Below, piece by piece: positions 12,295 to 22,300 of a stretch of DNA of 64,000 nucleotides. The position numbers and the translations under genes are program-made. This DNA is from Himantopus leucocephalus. Taxonomy: Eukaryota; Chordata; Aves; Charadriiformes; Recurvirostridae. The stretch spans positions 76,968,533-77,032,532 of the forward strand of contig RSEF01000004.1 in the NCBI GenBank assembly GCA_003993805.1, read 5' to 3'. The notes below the pieces were generated by a model. It saw nothing but the letters and a program-made list of their open reading frames with translations, was not told the origin of the DNA and ran no database searches. Numbering within the stretch: the stretch's first letter is position 1; each line of letters opens with the position of its first letter.

Positions 12295-12472
12295 TGTGGC
12301 CTGTCTGCCAGTCCCCCACCCACCACACAGACCACTTTTCTACACTGTAACACATCAGTTTCTCTAGGAGGAGGCTGTGAGGAACTCAAAAGCCTTGAAG
12401 AAGTCCAGGTAGACAATATCTACTGCTTGTCCCCCATCAGCCAAGCAGGTTACTTTGGCATAGAAGGCAATG
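12295..12472 (-). mobile_element. CR1 LINE fragment, minus strand (RT palm region)
   Basis: Read on the minus strand, the segment gives AFYAKVTCLADGGQAVDIVY followed by LDFFKAFEFLT. This is a degraded version of the CR1 palm motif FYDKVTHLVDEG.AVDVVYLDFSKAFD. Downstream codons are frame-shifted and run into the gap. The opposite orientation to the CR1 on the other side of the gap means two insertions, a 5' inversion or a wrong join. Confidence 0.8.
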
Positions 12473-13094
12473 TTTTTACCATTGTTTCAGGGGTGTAGTA
12501 TTTACATGCAAACTCCTTGATGCCATTGAATTGCAAGATACAAGTTTCTTACCCAAACTCCCCAAACAATGAATCTGAGAAAGTGCCTATGCTGAAACTC
12601 CTGTTGGGAGACAAAGGAAATGGACTATGAATATTAATGCATTTGTTTTTATGGGGTGAATAACATGGATTAATGTATTTTCACTTCTACATCAGAAGAA
12701 CAACACTTCTATACCTCATACATAATGTGTGTCAACTTATACCAGGTTAATTAGTGATAGACATATTTGATAGAGGTGAGCTAGGAAAGTCATCCCATCA
12801 TGCAAGACATGCAACAAACTTGTTTTGAGTGCAAAGTGCAATAAGCTGCACAGAAATTTTATCTCAGGTATTCAGTATATTCCATCTTTAAGATGTAACC
12901 AAACATGTTAGTAGAGGGTTCTTAGAATAAGAATGGATTCAGTTACTTACTGGGCTGATGCTATTTTATCCAAAGAAAAACATTGTTAAGTTAAATTATT
13001 TAAAGTAGAAAATATTAAAATAAATAATTTAATAAGGTGGTACTCAATATTTGAAACATTGTAATCAAATGCTGAAATAGAAAAAGAAACATAA
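12473..13094. other. Unique AT-rich DNA
   Basis: No gene, repeat or regulatory signal recognised in these 620 bp. Confidence 0.6.
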
Positions 13095-13354
13095 AATCAT
13101 AGAACCATAGAAAGGTTTGGATTGGAAGGGACCTTCAAAGTTCATTTAGTCCAAACCCCTCCTGCCATGGTCACAGACATCATCCACTACATTAGGTTGC
13201 TCAAAGACCCATCCAGCCTGATCTTGAACACTTCCAGGGATGGTGTAGAGTCCAGAGAGAGCCGTCCTGGATGACCTACTTGGAGATAGCCAATGTTCGA
13301 GATACTCTTGAGCTAAATTAAAGTGACATGATACCAAATGATCGATTGAAAGGT

Positions 13355-13360
13355 TTTATT
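13355..13360 (-). terminator. Polyadenylation signal of the nested LTR
   Basis: Minus-strand AATAAA in the context CCATCAATAAAACC, about 110 bp before the LTR 3' end. It probably marks the end of the R region. Confidence 0.55.
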
Positions 13361-13580
13361 GATGGCAGAAGCTATTTTGGCAGTCTACCTTGGCAGAATC
13401 TATTTAATCTTTGTTATCTATAGAGGGCTGAACAGCTTGTAACATCTAAGAGATAAAGAAAGGAAGATAGAGGGATAGAGGTAAAAGAAAATGTCCAGAT
13501 CACCACCCTGGGTTCCAGAGATGTCTCAGGTCTGGTTCTTTCGGATGGTGGGTGCACACACGGATCCCTGGGTTTGCGTC

Positions 13581-13587
13581 TTTTATA
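13581..13587 (-). promoter_or_regulatory. TATA-like box of the nested LTR
   Basis: Minus-strand TATAAAA in the context GATTATAAAAGACGC, about 465 bp from the U3 end of the LTR. It would place transcription start near 13555. Its position relative to the AATAAA at 13355-13360 supports the assigned LTR orientation. Function is inferred. Confidence 0.6.
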
Positions 13588-14054
13588 ATCTAGTCCCTTC
13601 CCCTTGATTGCATCAGTTATGCCCCTTGAGGACTTCTGGAACTCTTGGTTGGTCTCGAGCATCTTGTATGACTTTTTGGAGTTGTACTTGTGCAGCAACA
13701 CAGAACTGCGCGTCCTCTGACACAGCCTCTGTATTCTGTGCTAATCGTCATTAACTCCTTCAGTTTCTTACACGTTCACAGTCTGTTGTTCTAGGACCTT
13801 CTAGAAGGGGGGCTGGGGAGGAGGTACTAGTGTTTTTTTGATCTCCCTCCTCCCTCACTGTCAAAACACAGGTGCAATGTTGACTCAGATAGTTACCCTA
13901 GGTGGACACGTTGGCCCCAGAAAGGTGCTACCTAGCCTTTGCAAGATCCTCCCTTCTAACCGCAAGATCTCTTTTTCTTCTGCCGAGTGTTTGAGAAATA
14001 ACTCTTTTAGGTTCTCAGTCTCTTACAGAGACTCTTAGGTTCTCTTACAGATGG

Positions 14055-14481
14055 GACATCCGCAGCTTCTCTGGGCAACTTATTCTAATTTCTGACCACA
14101 CCAAAAAATTTCTTCCTTAGATCCAACCTAAACCTACCCTCTTTTAGTTTAAAATTGTTATTCCTTCTCCTGTCACTAGATGCCTTGGTAAAAATTCTCT
14201 CTCCATCTTCCTTATATGCCCCCTTTACATATTGAAAAGCTGCCAAAAGGTCTCCCCAAAGCCTTCTCTTCTCCAGGCTGAACAGACCCAACTCTCTCAG
14301 CCTTTCTAGTAAGAGAGGTGTTCCAGCCCTCTGATCATTTTTGTGGCCCTCTTCTGGACCCACTCTAACAGTTCCATGTCTTTCTTGTGCTGGAGTCCCC
14401 AGAGCTGGATGCAGTATTCCAAGTGGGATCTCAAGAGAGCAGAGCCGAGGGGCAGAATTACCTCCCTTGACCTGCTGGCCA
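14055..14481 (-). pseudogene. CR1 RT C-terminal relic, minus strand
   Basis: Two overlapping minus-strand frames make up one relic. 14306-14481 gives [40 protein letters not shown] and [15 protein letters not shown]. After a frameshift near 14305, 14085-14300 gives [29 protein letters not shown] and GRFRLDLRKKFF. These are the blocks expected in CR1 downstream of the catalytic RT core. The frameshift coincides with a small deletion in the normally conserved 'YEERLREL' region. The open frame on the other strand at 14343-14555 is a shadow. Confidence 0.88.
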
Positions 14482-16305
14482 AAGAAGGAGAGCTAAGAAA
14501 ATTCACTTTTTCCCTGGCTGGAAGAAAGAGAAAATGGTTATATCATCCAGGTTAAGGTCATAAACCTTAAAAAATGAAAAAGAAAAATACTATTTTTATA
14601 TATAAGAACAGTATGTACAGTCAGCACTTCACAGATAGTCAGATGGACATTTAATTTCTGCTCCCACCTCCAAAGAATACCAGAGTGTGAACAGGAATAG
14701 TCCTATGCTTAGACTTCTAGTTGAAATCTAAAGTATCTGACAGTCTCCAACACTAAGAATATAGGAGATGATATTCTGGGCTGAATGAACCATTACTTCG
14801 TTTCACCTTAATAATCCCTACATACCTAATTTTTCTTAGTCAAATTGTAAAAAGCTCTTCATTAAATATTTGCAGCATTTTCAAGCCAAACACACTAGAA
14901 GTCTTCAGCCTAGAGGCTATCTCTCTGTCCTATTACTTCCCCAATGAATACTAAAGGTATTGTGGACCTTGGAGGTATTTTTGTATTTCAGCTGTAGTAT
15001 GCAACATTGGTGACATTTTAAAGGTTTAATTAAAGAATACTTATCATAGCAGAATTCCACAGGAAGTGTTGGATGGCAAAACCCTAGTGTTGTAAAATTA
15101 ATTGCACCACCAATGTGTAGCTGAAACAAGTGGAAAGCTTGAACCCAAAGAAAGAACTCATTAATCTTCAACCAGCTGTACTGTGGTAGGTGAATCACTT
15201 CTGTATTCACATCGTTATCTAAAAAAAATTAAATGCTAAGGCCTTTTTTTTAAGCAAGAAAAATTACTTTGCAGACAGACCATCATATACAAATGTTTAC
15301 CACTGGAAAATATTTTCTGAGTTTATTCTTTAAAGCCCTTAAAATTCAGTTTTAAAAATACATTGATTTCCTATATTTTAATAAATAATAGAAAGCCTTT
15401 CTTTTCTCCCTGCCTTTGTCCAAAAACTATGTGTATTTTTAAGGAAGAAAATTAAAAAAAAAGGAGATTCAAATGTTTGCGTTTGGGCATAGTGGTAAGA
15501 ACTTAAGAAAAGATCACGTATTTTCATAGTAGATGATTGGTTTATGGATTAGATGATTTATACAGTACTTTCTGGAGAATTGCCAAATAAATTTCTTGGT
15601 CAGTGTTTTAACACAGGGAGGTAATAGCATATCTAGAGAATGCTATGGCACCATTAGTGATAAGACTGCTTTTCTTAATTCTATTATTATTGCAAGTTAT
15701 AACATACTCTTCTTCACTAAATGAGTAATAAATTAGGAAGAGATGAAAACTGATGAAGCTTTGTGGGTTTTTTTCCTTTTTCTTTATAAATTTTCCTCAC
15801 AAATCAGTTATGAGGCTAGACCTTGGCCTTGATCACATCATATTCCACACCTCAGTTCAATATGAAAGATAAAAGAGGAAAAAAAGTTACCAAGAGCTCA
15901 AATAGTTTTTCATGGTATTAAAACAACACCTTGACATTGCTCAGAAATTTAAAACATAGCTCCTAGTAACTATAATTGTAGTTATTATCATAACCAATTG
16001 GTTATAATAACATCCTAAGGCCCATCTAGAACTGCATCTCTGACGTACTTCAAGAATTTAAATTTTTAAAAAACCACTGCAGATTTTATCTTTCAAGTTG
16101 AGACACCTGAACAGACTTGAATTTATGCCACTATGAAATTGAGACTTTCTGTATACCTTGAAGTACCACAGTGTGGACACCAAAAATGAAGTACAAAATC
16201 TCAAACTACCTTCGATAAGTTCCATTCAGAAGATAAGCCCTCAGCCTTATATAATCTGACCTCCTATTTCAAAGATGTTGCATATATAATATGCAACACT
16301 AAGCA
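14482..16305. other. Unique AT-rich DNA with two short palindromes
   Basis: No gene recognised. An imperfect inverted repeat lies at 15981-16011 (12-bp arms ending ...TAACC / GGTTA..., loop AATT, 3-nt bulge). A perfect 9-bp-arm hairpin lies at 16277-16297 (GTTGCATAT / ATATGCAAC), just upstream of the CR1 fragment. Confidence 0.55.
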
Positions 16306-16567
16306 TAACAAATGAGGAATGGTAAAGAGAGACAGATTTAGATTGGATATTAGGAAGAAATTCTTTACTCTGAGAGTGGTGAGACACTGCAATAGGCTTC
16401 CCAGGGAAGTCATGGATTCCCCATCCCTGGAAGTGTTCAAGGCCAGGTTGGATGGGGCTTGGAGCAACCTGGTCTAGTAGAAGGTATCCCTGGCCATGGC
16501 AGGGGTGTTGGAACTAGATGATCTTTAATGTCCCTTCCACCTCAAACCATTTTTTTGATTCTATGAT
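16306..16567 (+). mobile_element. CR1 LINE 3'-end fragment
   Basis: About 260 bp from the end of ORF2 into the 3' UTR. It contains AGATTTAGATTGGATATTAG (RFRLDIR), AGAGTGGTGAGACACTG, CCATCCCTGGAAGTGTTCAA and GTTGGAACTAGATGATC, and ends in TTTTTTTGATTCTATGAT. It begins in the segment after the 'DRTRGN' block, so it is a severely 5'-truncated insertion. Base changes are moderate. Confidence 0.92.
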
Positions 16568-17576
16568 GGCACAAGGAATAGCACTTGATGGCTCCAGGCT
16601 GTCAGGAAGTTTTAAAAGTGGCTAACCAGTTAAGAAAATGTATATTCCGAACAACCATGTAGCCTTGTGAGGAGTGGTGGGAGAAGCAGCTCCTCAAAGG
16701 CTCAGAGACCTGGAATTAATGTGCGGAAGAAGGATGTGGCAGCAGTGGCAGATGCAAGGAAGGAGTCAATATGTAGTACGGCAATAGTCACAGAGCAATC
16801 CTTAAAACACGAGTGTTTGTTGCTGCTCATGGTTTAAATCAGGCGTGGATACTTCTGAACTTAGTTAGCTGGCTCTGAATGGATGTTTTGGAGCACCAGA
16901 ACACAAAAGGGCTGAGAGGCACTGTTGGCATTGAAGGGACAACAAAATTAAAGCAATTGCAGAACTAATCTTTAGTAAGAGAGTCATCTCTGAAGCTGAG
17001 TGGGAAATAGGAGTAAATGAGAACAAGAAAGATGCAAGGGGAGTGCACCATAGACCTGAATGTCCTCTACAGTGTAGACTACAAGCTGACCTAAAAGTTC
17101 TAAGCTTCGAAAATATGGCTCAAAGTGCGGATTAGAGTACAAGACTGATGGTTCAAGAATTCTGTCTTAGTATGGCCTCTGAATGACTTTTAGGTGATAT
17201 TCTTGGAAGAAAGAATTTTTAATTTCGCTAACTACTGATTGAATTATAATTTATTATACTTTTGGAACAATTTATTAAAACCCTTGATACATTGCTTTTC
17301 TTCTTCCTTCCTCAGTGGTATAGCTGTCTTGCCTTTACTGTAATCAGCATCTCATTGTTTAACAACTAATTAACAATGGTAGTGATTTAACTGTAATTAT
17401 ATTTATTTGAAAGACAATATTGCTGCAGTTTCATTCCTGTTTTAGTCTGGACATTAGTACTTGTGCTTTTACACATGTGAGTACACTGAGTACCCTAGTC
17501 AATATTCTGTCAAAATATAAAAGGCCATAACCTTTTACTAGCAATGANTGGTTTTAGCTTGTTTGCATGATGGGCT
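16568..17576. other. Unassigned DNA, slightly richer in GC near 16640-16800
   Basis: No gene or known repeat recognised. A single N lies just downstream at 17547 with no duplicated flanks. Confidence 0.5.
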
Positions 17577-18020
17577 GGTGGCCAAATGACCACTGTCTGA
17601 CTTGCTTGAGGTGAAGGTCTGTGAATGCCGCCTGTGGTTAAGTCATGGCACAGCAAACCTTGCTCCTTTCAGCCTATTAAGGCTGGCTCTTGAACAGCTT
17701 CTAGACTTCAGCTGGGAGCCAGCTGGTACCATATGTGGGATCTACAGACTGAGCAGGAAGGTGGGACTTCCCCCCATGAACACTGACCTACCTCCCCTTG
17801 CAGTATCCCCCCTCCCTGGTGCTGCTGACAACTTGCTGAGTCCTGCTGCCCCATTCTGCCTGGGGAGAGCTACCTCCATTGCCTCAGGTCCTGAAGGGCT
17901 GCTGGAAGGGAACTTGTGAGAAAAGAGGTAGTTGGACTAAGGATAACTGTTTGCTGTATTTTGGTTAGATTGTTAAGCATTTTACTTAGGCTGACAATAA
18001 ACAATTCTTGTTTCCACATT
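17577..18020 (+). mobile_element. GC-rich LTR-like block ending in a poly-A signal
   Basis: About 330 bp stand out from the AT-rich surroundings as GC-rich and without CR1 similarity. They are followed by an AT-rich segment with AATAAA at 17996-18001 and a T-rich stretch (ACAATTCTTGTTTCC). A GC-rich U3-like part followed by AATAAA and a short tail is the layout of many retroviral LTRs. I could not find a target-site duplication or firm TG/CA ends, so the identity is tentative. The 105-codon frame at 17602-17919 lies within the block and looks like a by-product of its GC content. Confidence 0.35.
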
Positions 18021-21000
18021 TGAGATGTGTTCCATTTTTGCCAATAATGGGATTTGGGGTTAAAAAGCAGAAATAGATTTATGAGGGTTAAATATGGGGT
18101 ATTTCAGGCAGCTAGCGGAGACCTGAAGGAAAATGTGGGTTCCTGTGGTCTTCAAATGGACACTGTCATGTAGATGAATCCATGAACTGTTATGAAAATT
18201 AAAAAAAAAAAGTAATTGGAATACCTATTTTCATTATTTGGGGAGTGAGAAATAAAATAAGCTATAGAAGGTGCTGGAGATTATTTTCTTTTCAATTCCT
18301 GATCACCTCAGAAGATGCACAATTTTAAGTTTAAACAGAAATCTCAACTCTCTCAAGCACTGTAAAAATGGAGGCAGAGCTGCATCTGATACAGAAAAAG
18401 AAGTAGCTTTCCATACACAGGCACATAGACTAAAGAAGTGTGAGTGGAGCTGGAAGGTGACGGTGACTGGAACCGAACCAGTAAGCCAGAAGGCAAGTAG
18501 GAAAAGTGGGGGAGATGGTACCTATGTCTCAGGTACAATGTCTCCTGTTTCTACTAGATTTCTTCCATTCTCTTGATATGCAAGTAAACACTTACTTAGA
18601 CTTTAATATGATAAGAATGTTTGTATGTGACCATAAATTAAACTTGAAGAATAATAACATGAGAAACTCATAGATCATAGAAGGGGAAAAGTGGTTGGCC
18701 AAACCTGACCTGGGACTAAACCAGGAAGACAAAAACAGGAGATAACTATCAGACTTAACAGATGGTGAAGTGGAATCCTGGGAGAAGGATGTGAAAAATA
18801 GCGCGTGGTAGAATGTTGGCTTACTAGGAGTTTGTGACTAATGCTGGGTATAAAATCAGCAAAACAAAGGTCAGTGGACAAGGAGAGGGTTAGCTGTTTA
18901 GGGTGGAGGGAAGGGAATATGCAAGGTAAAACAAACCATGTAATTGAGGCTGCTCAGTGCTTCCTCTCAAGCAGTTCTGCTCCTGATCAAGGCAGCTTTG
19001 AGAAGGAAGATAAATTGCCGAGCTGATCATTTATATGGCTAACTTTATTCTGTGACCAGGAGATAGTTGGGATGCTTTTCCTGCCACCAGTAAAAGATCA
19101 TTCAACGGAAACAAAGCAGACATCCTGACACCCTAACAGAATGCAGACAATTCCATCAAAAAGGAAAGTTTCAAATAAAACTACATTTCTGTCATGTATA
19201 ATACAATACTAATTGCCAACCACCTTTGCTTTAAGGGATGATCTTTTATTTCTTTGAATTGCTAATTTAAATGACTGCCTGTTCTGTGGTGTAAGGATTG
19301 TACTTTCTCTTACGAGTTTCTTCTGAATACAAGAGTTTGAACTGGGTCGACGTGGTGTTGGTGAATCAGTTAAACCTTTGCAGTGCAATACAGGCTGTCA
19401 ATAGACTTTTCAGTGTAGAATTCAGCCTGCTTAGCAAAAATGAACCACATTGCCCCCAATTTTTTCCTTCTGTATTTTTCGAATGGGGGACTATTGAATT
19501 ACGTACAAAAAGGACGTGATTGGTGTTTCATGTTTGAACTATTGACTTTTAAATATATAATGACTGTAGGTTCACTCTGAAACCCAGATACGGAAAGGAA
19601 TACAAGAAGAAATGGTTCACTATATGGCCCACTCACAGTAAACTTGAAAATATTGTCCATGTGTGAGAGTGAATATTCTTTACTTTGAGGTACAATAGCT
19701 ATGTATAAAATTTATAGTTGTAAGCACTGGAAACAAGTATGCACCCTACAATTTTCCAAACCCTCTTTTGAGACCAGCACAAAGGGAAACCTTGACAGAG
19801 TGATGTAAAGCTCTGAGAATAACTGAAAGTACAGTTGTTAGTATTCAGTCCTGAATAGACATTGCTGAGAGACAAAGCTATGTATGTTTATGACTGTTTC
19901 ATTTCATGCAAAACATAGTGTAGTTTAAGATGAACATATAATCACAAACAGCAGTTGCTTACATTTTATACCATATTTTAAATCAAAGAATATTAAGTTT
20001 CTCTTGATTGGTTTCTTGGTTTTGTTTTTTCTTTTTTTTTTAAGATATTATATAATAATGACTTTACTATTGAAATTCAAAAAGATACATTTGAAATATA
20101 TTTACATATATATATTACATAGCATCTGTGGTTTAACTAAATAAATTTCAAGTTGGATTACAATATAGTAAGTGCAGAACAACAAAAGGATGACAACCTG
20201 TAGTGGGGGATTACAACATTAAGTGGACATCACTTCCTCAGTGATGATTGCAGTAGTAATGTTCCTTTCAAAACTCAGGTAAAATCTCCAGAAATGTAAT
20301 TTTTGCTGGGATTTTTTTGTAAACGAATAGAAAGGATTTTGCATGGGTCAGTAATTTTCATGAGCATTTCTTTAAAAAGATATTTCTTTACTGTTTATAG
20401 TGACTTGTCACATATAAGACAATATACAGATAAAGTGGATCAAAACATAATCTTAGCAGTTTCTGGAAACAAAATTCTCGATGTTTGTTTTGTGGCTTTC
20501 TAGAAAACAAAGTTGCTGCTACAGAAGCAACAAATGTATTATCAGTGCTACCTGTATCCTCTCACACTGTTCAGTTAAGTAGGTATTGTAGTAATACCTA
20601 CCAGTAAAAAGAAAAAAAGAATGTCTTTAAAAAGAGAAAAAGGTAAGCACTTCACTGAAAAGGAGATCTTTTCCTCTCGCCACTGATGCTTAAACTGTGA
20701 AAATCGCAGTTGTTTTACTATTTTTCTTCCTTTATAAAAAGCTATTCACTTCATATACTTTAAATCAATTCAGGATTGAAGCCATTTATCTATTTGTTAA
20801 TGGCACACAAATAACTGTCAATCAGTGAACTACATATTCAGGATCAATTTCAGTAACAGAACAGACAAACCACAACACCTGAAATGTTAATACAGTGTTA
20901 AAAAATTTCTAAACACCCTTCTATAATCCCAAGAAATACTTACCAAGACATGCACACACAAGCACACATGTGCACACATGTGCTTCCACAGAACATGTGG

Positions 21001-21752
21001 GCTACAAGCAGACCCCCCATTTCATGAGGTCCCCTACTTGCACACACCTGTGTTGGAAATGAGGATGTTCCAGCTTTAGGTGTAACTGTGCTGCTCCCTA
21101 AAGCAGCTAATGCATGTCCTGATGAGAAAACTCCCCCACAAAGCCACAAACACCCCCATAAGGAGTGCATTTTTTTCCCAGAAAAAAATAGAAGATGAAA
21201 ACAAATATTGTATCACAGTAAATTCTAAGGTCACTTATGTTTTATTACACAACAAATAACGCTGTAATCTGCCATCTGGCTAAGTTAAAGTTTGTGCAAC
21301 AACATTTTTCATTGAATTTTTCTTATTGGCTAAGAAATTCTGTGACTGAGGTGTCACTCTGTCAGTCCTGAATAAGTGGAAATATTGAAGTAGGTCCTCA
21401 AATACAAGTTATCTCTATTAACTGTAGCTGAAAAAAACCTGTGAGCAATTTTCATGCTTGAAAAGCTACTTCTGTATCAGCTGTAGATTATACAACTGCA
21501 ATTTCAAAGGTTTTAAGCTAGAAATACAGAGAGATTTTCATTGATTTAAACAGTTTATAATGCTTTTCAACTTTCTTTGTCACAATTCTTATATTAAAAA
21601 TTTCTGATATTGACACAAAGGCAAAAGTATTAAATAAATTGACAACTTATAATGGTATGAAAGATTCAAAAAGGAGATAATTGCAAATTCTTTTGTCATA
21701 AAAGTAAATCTTATTTAGAAATAATCTACTGCAAAGTAAAAAAAGTACATAC
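18021..21752. other. Unassigned DNA
   Basis: Mostly AT-rich with patches of more balanced composition at about 18400-18560, 18660-19030 and 20940-21170. The last has CA-rich sequence with repeated ACACATGTG words. None matches a gene or transposon I can name. Confidence 0.5.
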
Positions 21753-22300
21753 TGTTGTACTGAGTCTGACTGGGATAGTGTTAGCTTTCTTTGTTCACAG
21801 CAGCCTGTATGGTGCTGTTTTGAATTTGTGACCAAAACAGTGTTGATAACACACTAATGGTTTAACAACTGCTAAACAGTGCTTGCATAGTGTCAAGGCC
21901 TTCTCCATTTCTCACGCTGTCCCCCCCTGCCAGCAAGTAGGCTGGGAGTAGGCAAGAGGACAGCTGACCCAAATTGGCCAAAGAAATATTCCATACCATG
22001 TGGCATCATGCTTAGAAATAAAAACTGGGCATGTAGTTTTTCCAAGGCAGCCGTTGCTCAGAGAGTGGCTGGACATGGGTCTGCTTGTAGGAGGTTGTCA
22101 CTAACTGCCTTCACTAGTTCATTTGTTTGCTTGTTTCCTCTTTCCTCATTCCTTCACTTTAAATTTTATAGCCTTTTTTTTTGACTCAAGAGTTTTTCTC
22201 GATTTTGGTCTTTTAATTATATTTCCCATCCTGCTGCACAGGGGAAATGAGAGAGCAGCAGGGTAGGTGCTTAATTGCTGGCCAGGGTCAACCCACCACC
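21753..22300 (+). mobile_element. Old solo LTR, plus strand, same superfamily as the LTRs at 57930 and 60475
   Basis: The 548-bp segment starts TGTTGTACTGAGTCTGACTG and ends GGGTCAACCCACCACC. It aligns by eye, block for block, with the reverse complement of the LTRs at 57930-58526 and 60475-61070. Shared blocks include CTGGGATAGTGTTAG, CAAAACAGTGTTGATAACA, CAGTGCTTGCATAGTGTCAA, GCAAGTAGGCTGGGAGT, GGACAGCTGACCC, ATATTCCATACCATGTGGCA and AATTGCTGGCCAGGGT. It is clearly more diverged than the other two. The flanks CATAC and GCTAT do not match, so any target duplication has decayed or the ends are slightly misplaced. No internal retroviral genes are present. Confidence 0.82.

Larger units (their letters stand above)
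13244..14049 (-). mobile_element. Solo LTR of an endogenous retrovirus, nested in CR1, 5-bp target duplication
   Basis: The 806-bp element begins TGTAGAG and ends TCTTACA on the plus strand, with the canonical TG...CA ends. It is flanked by a perfect 5-bp duplication GATGG at 13239-13243 and 14050-14054. Orientation is minus: that strand carries a TATA-like TATAAAA (13581-13587) and, about 220 bp downstream, AATAAA (13355-13360), leaving about 90 bp of putative U5. There is no internal gag-pol region, so it is a solo LTR left by recombination between two LTRs. A 5-bp duplication fits ERVL-type elements (ERV1 usually gives 4, many ERVK give 6). The family name is not determined. Confidence 0.9.
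13095..14481 (-). mobile_element. CR1 LINE, minus strand, split by a nested solo LTR
   Basis: The 3' end of the element is at 13095 (minus-strand tail read as AATCATAGAACCATAG on the plus strand). It is followed by the CR1 3' UTR motif GGTTTGGATTGGAAGGGACC up to 13243. The element resumes at 14055 with ACATCCGCAGCTTCTCTGGG and continues through the RT C-terminus to about 14481 near CTGCTGGCC. Removing the 806-bp LTR and one copy of its duplication restores a contiguous CR1 3' region of about 575 bp. The CR1 is therefore older than the LTR. Confidence 0.93.

Noticed and set aside
12116..12416. Frames spanning the N gap on both strands
   Set aside because: They are open only because Ns contain no stops; the real content is CR1 on both sides.
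17602..17919. 105-codon frame as a protein gene
   Set aside because: It coincides with a GC-rich repeat-like block where stop codons are rare; the peptide has no family features.
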